This document shows, in pieces, positions 56,042-58,380 of a stretch of 58,380 nt of DNA. Source of the stretch: JBOGTC01 sp050692055 (GTDB taxonomy: Bacteria; Chloroflexota; Limnocylindria; QHBO01); assembly GCA_050692055.1 (NCBI GenBank), contig JBOGTC010000064.1, positions 1-58,380 on the forward strand. The letters are read 5' to 3'. Within the stretch, counting starts at the first letter, position 1, and each line of letters opens with the position of its first letter. The notes beneath the pieces were generated by a model. It was not told the DNA's origin, did no database searches, and worked only from the letters and a program-made list of their open reading frames with translations. A program made the position numbers and the translations under genes.

Positions 56042-56956
56042 TTATCGGTCCTCTGTCTCGAAGCGGCGCCAATGGTCGACCCACCGATACGAATGCCGCG
56101 CCGGCGGCTGCGGCGCCTGTGTCTCGATCCACCGCACTCGCCCGCTCCCCGAGTTGAAGAAGCCGTGCGTTGCGCCCACCCCGGCGAAGACGACGTCGCC
56201 GCCGCGGATGGTGTGCACCCGGCCCTCCAGATCGGCCTCGATCTCGCCGTCCAGGAAGAAGTACGCCTCCTCGAACGGATGGTCGTGGACCTGGGCCGCG
56301 CCGCCGGGCTCGTAGTCGACCGTGAACATCGTCAGCAGCTCCGCTCCGAAGACCCGGTCGACCAGCATCTTCACGCTGATCCCGCTGTAGACCACGAGCG
56401 CCGTGTCTCGCCCCGCCGGGCGGCGGCCGCGCGCCGGGTCGGTCAGGGCCAGCGCCTCGGCCTGCGGCGGCGTTCCGTCGTAGTGCCCGACATGGCGCAG
56501 TCGCGGGTCGCCGAACGGCGGCGGCACCGCGGCGGCGGCGAGCGCCTCGAGGTCGAAGGGATCTGGCGCGAAGAACGTGTCGCGGCGGCCGGCATCGGAG
56601 GCGAGGCGCTGCGGCGTGTTGACCGACAGCCAGCGAGTCGGCTCGGAGCCCGCGTTGCCGAGGGCGTGCCACGTCCCGACCGGCATGAACGTGAAGTCGC
56701 CGGCAACCAGCCGGTGGGCATGGCCGTCGATCTCGACCATGAGCTCGCCGGCCAGCACGTAGAGCGCCTCCTCGAACGAGTGGAAATGGCGCTGGAGCCA
56801 GCCGCCCGGCGCGAGCGCGCCGACGGCCAGCTCGGTGTGGACCGCGCCCTGCTGCGGGCCGACCACCACCATGCGCGAGAGCCCGTGCCAGGTCGCGGAC
56901 GACTCCATCGGTCGGTCGGTGAAGGTCCAGTCGACCGAAGCAACGTGGGTGGTCAT
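56042..56956 (-). CDS. Bicupin protein
   Basis: 304 aa with two cupin barrels. The first has 'QRHFHSFEEALYVLAGELMV' and 'GTWHALGN', the second 'QVHDHPFEEAYFFLDGEIEA' and 'GATHGFFN', so both carry the HxH..E...H metal set. The layout resembles bicupin hydrolases and dioxygenases, including ureidoglycine aminohydrolase, but the substrate is not clear. GAGGAGG lies before ATG 56956. It is the first gene of the minus-strand operon and diverges from the M24 gene across a 182-bp regulatory gap. Confidence 0.85.
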   Translation of the reverse strand: MTTHVASVDWTFTDRPMESSATWHGLSRMVVVGPQQGAVHTELAVGALAPGGWLQRHFHSFEEALYVLAGELMVEIDGHAHRLVAGDFTFMPVGTWHALGNAGSEPTRWLSVNTPQRLASDAGRRDTFFAPDPFDLEALAAAAVPPPFGDPRLRHVGHYDGTPPQAEALALTDPARGRRPAGRDTALVVYSGISVKMLVDRVFGAELLTMFTVDYEPGGAAQVHDHPFEEAYFFLDGEIEADLEGRVHTIRGGDVVFAGVGATHGFFNSGSGRVRWIETQAPQPPARHSYRWVDHWRRFETEDR

Positions 56957-57053
56957 GCCGTGCTCGCCAGCCTCCTCGCCATGATTCCAGCGCCATTGAA
57001 CACCGCACGCAATGGTGGCAGTTTCGTCAAGGTCACGCAGGCACAGGCGGACC

Positions 57054-57079
57054 TTAAGTGCATGGACGCTTGCACTAAT
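57054..57079. promoter_or_regulatory. 26-bp inverted repeat, likely operator
   Basis: TTAAGTGCA (57054-57062) and TGCACTAAT (57071-57079) are inverted arms (7 of 9 positions match, AGTGCA/TGCACT perfect) around 8 bp. It lies between the divergent bicupin and M24 genes and overlaps TAATAT (57076-57081), a possible -10 for the M24 gene. The XRE-cupin regulator is the natural candidate to bind. Confidence 0.6.
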
Positions 57080-57138
57080 ATTGAAGCACCGCTCTACGCC
57101 CGCGTGAGCGGGTGATGCCGACGAAGGGGACTCTGCAG

Positions 57139-58380
57139 ATGGCCAGGCCGATCGCTTCACCGGGACTCATGACCGTCGACTGGGAGGAGCGCGTCAACCC
57201 GGAGCGGCTGCGCACCTACCGATTCGGTCGCGCCCGCGAGGCCCTGGCCAGCTCGGAGCTCGGCGCGTTGCTTCTCTTCGACTTCAACAACATCCGCTAC
57301 GTAACGAGCACCCACATCGGCGAGTGGGCGCGAGACAAGATGACGCGCTTCGCGCTCCTCACCCGCGGGGGCGAGCCGCACCTGTGGGACTTCGGCTCGG
57401 CGGCCAAGCACCACCGCCTGTACTGCCCGTGGTTGCCGCCGGAGAACGTGCGCGGCGGGATGATCGGCCTCCGCGGCGCGGTGGCGCCGGAAGCGGGCCT
57501 GTTCACCGGCGCGGCGAAGGAGATCGCCGAGATCCTGCGCGCCGAGGGCGTGACCGACATGCCGGTCGGCGTCGACATCGTCGAGCCACCCATGCTCGCC
57601 GCGCTCGAAGCCCAGAACATCGCCGTCCGCGACGGGCAGCAGACGATGCTCGACGCGCGCGAGGTGAAGTCGGCCGACGAGATCATGCTGCTCAACACGG
57701 CCTGCGCCATGGTCGACGGCGCCTACCAGCTCATCGCCGAGCGCCTCAAGCCGGGCGTCCGCGAGAGCCAGCTGGTGGCCGAGGTCACGAAGGCGCTGTT
57801 CGACATGGGGTCCGAGCACGTCGACAACATCAACGCCGTCTCCGGGGAGCGCTGCTCACCGCACCCTCACGTGTTCAGCGACCGCCTCATCCGGCCCGGG
57901 GACCAGGCCTTCTTCGACATCATCCAGACCCATGTCGGCTACAAGACCTGCTACTACCGCACCTTCAGCGTCGGCAGCGCGACCGATGCGCAGCGCGACG
58001 CCTATAAGCGAGCGCGAGAGTGGATCGACGCGTCGATCGAGCTCATGCGCCCAGGCATGACGACGGACCGGGTGGCATCGGCGTGGCCCAAGGCGGAGGA
58101 GTTCGGCTTCGAGAATGAGATGGAGTGCTTCGGGCTGCAGTTCGGCCACGGCGTCGGCCTGGCGCTCTGGGAGCGGCCGATCATCAGCCGTCTCAACTCG
58201 CTGGAGCACCCGGTCGAGATCAAGGAAGGGATGGTCTTCGCGCTGGAGACCTACTGCCCGGCCCGAGACGGCTACTCGGCGGCGCGGATCGAAGAGGAGG
58301 TCGTGGTGACGAAGGACGGCTGCGAGTCGATCTTCCGCTTCCCGGCCGAGGAGCTGCTGGTAGCAGGCACGCGCTACTTC
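57139..58380 (+). CDS. M24 (creatinase/aminopeptidase P) family protein, runs off the window
   Basis: 414 residues to the edge, no stop. After a creatinase-type N-terminal domain the pita-bread fold carries the metal-site residues of M24: Asp260 in 'FFDIIQ', His337 in 'FGHGVGL', Glu370 in 'ALETYC' and Glu385 in 'ARIEEEV'. The second metal Asp is replaced: 'VGYKTCYYRTF' has Cys271 where Asp is normal. I recall a subfamily with this Cys, and DMSP lyase DddP also belongs to M24, so the activity need not be peptidase. AGGGG lies 10 nt before ATG 57139. It diverges from the bicupin operon and likely shares its regulation. Confidence 0.88.
   Translation, partial: MARPIASPGLMTVDWEERVNPERLRTYRFGRAREALASSELGALLLFDFNNIRYVTSTHIGEWARDKMTRFALLTRGGEPHLWDFGSAAKHHRLYCPWLPPENVRGGMIGLRGAVAPEAGLFTGAAKEIAEILRAEGVTDMPVGVDIVEPPMLAALEAQNIAVRDGQQTMLDAREVKSADEIMLLNTACAMVDGAYQLIAERLKPGVRESQLVAEVTKALFDMGSEHVDNINAVSGERCSPHPHVFSDRLIRPGDQAFFDIIQTHVGYKTCYYRTFSVGSATDAQRDAYKRAREWIDASIELMRPGMTTDRVASAWPKAEEFGFENEMECFGLQFGHGVGLALWERPIISRLNSLEHPVEIKEGMVFALETYCPARDGYSAARIEEEVVVTKDGCESIFRFPAEELLVAGTRYF

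Noticed and set aside
1..58380. CRISPR arrays, rRNA genes, complete prophage or insertion sequence
   Set aside because: No evenly spaced direct repeats, rRNA segments, transposase or phage structural genes were seen on either strand.

Overview
The window is high-GC bacterial DNA (my estimate is near 70%), packed with short operons whose genes often overlap by ATGA or GTGA. It looks like Chloroflexota, perhaps the Limnocylindria side, or another high-GC monoderm-like lineage. The reasons are the gene content (cyanophycin genes, DUF2089/DUF4097 operon, CHRD proteins, unusual GGDEF/HD-GYP proteins), many starts with a -10 hexamer only 5-10 nt upstream (leaderless type), and a tRNA with encoded CCA. 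The taxonomy is inference. I see no rRNA, CRISPR array, complete prophage or complete insertion sequence.

Layout. 1-3438: end of a tyrosine recombinase, tRNA-Lys, and a two-subunit M16 zinc protease. 3435-12824: histidine kinase, J-domain protein and a cyanophycin block (cyanophycinase, cyanophycin synthetase, a Mur-ligase paralogue without the ATP-grasp domain, and an M20 peptidase). 13113-18922: thioesterase and a 2-oxoacid dehydrogenase operon (E3, E1alpha, E1beta, E2). 19273-26967: two copies of a [GGDEF/HD-GYP sensor + anchored surface protein] module on either side of a CopB-type metal ATPase. 27047-30451: lipA, lipB and two metallo-beta-lactamase-fold hydrolases, followed by a broken acetyltransferase. 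30755-35990: NAD(P)-binding epimerase-like protein, gamma-glutamyltransferase-like protein and an ABC-2 exporter. 35995-41717: phospholipid genes plsY and pgsA, type II NADH dehydrogenase and homodimeric pyruvate dehydrogenase E1. 41967-47547: J-domain/zinc-ribbon protein, a seven-gene operon (small basic protein, DUF2089, DUF4097, SHOCT-like protein, ABC-2 exporter) and an MFS remnant. 47554-53107: sugar ABC importer divergent from an alpha-glucosidase. 53238-54549: two tandem CHRD surface proteins. 54675-58380: XRE-cupin regulator, SDR-like protein, bicupin and a divergent M24 protein.

How the parts fit. CphA makes cyanophycin and CphB cuts it to beta-Asp-Arg; the M20 peptidase is a plausible candidate for finishing the breakdown. 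E2 of the 2-oxoacid dehydrogenase complex needs the lipoate made by LipB and LipA. Homodimeric AceE may share E2/E3 or supply a second complex. The sugar importer feeds the alpha-glucosidase. The two c-di-GMP-type sensor proteins are each translationally coupled to a surface protein.

The most unusual non-gene signal is a dispersed intergenic repeat of exactly 137 bp with two-part hairpin structure, present three times (12859-12995, 19074-19210, and inverted at 41792-41928). Other unusual items are an SDR that has lost YxxxK beside an M24 protein with a metal-ligand Asp replaced by Cys, three consecutive operon proteins sharing one short helical motif, and interlocked divergent promoters in the cyanophycin block.
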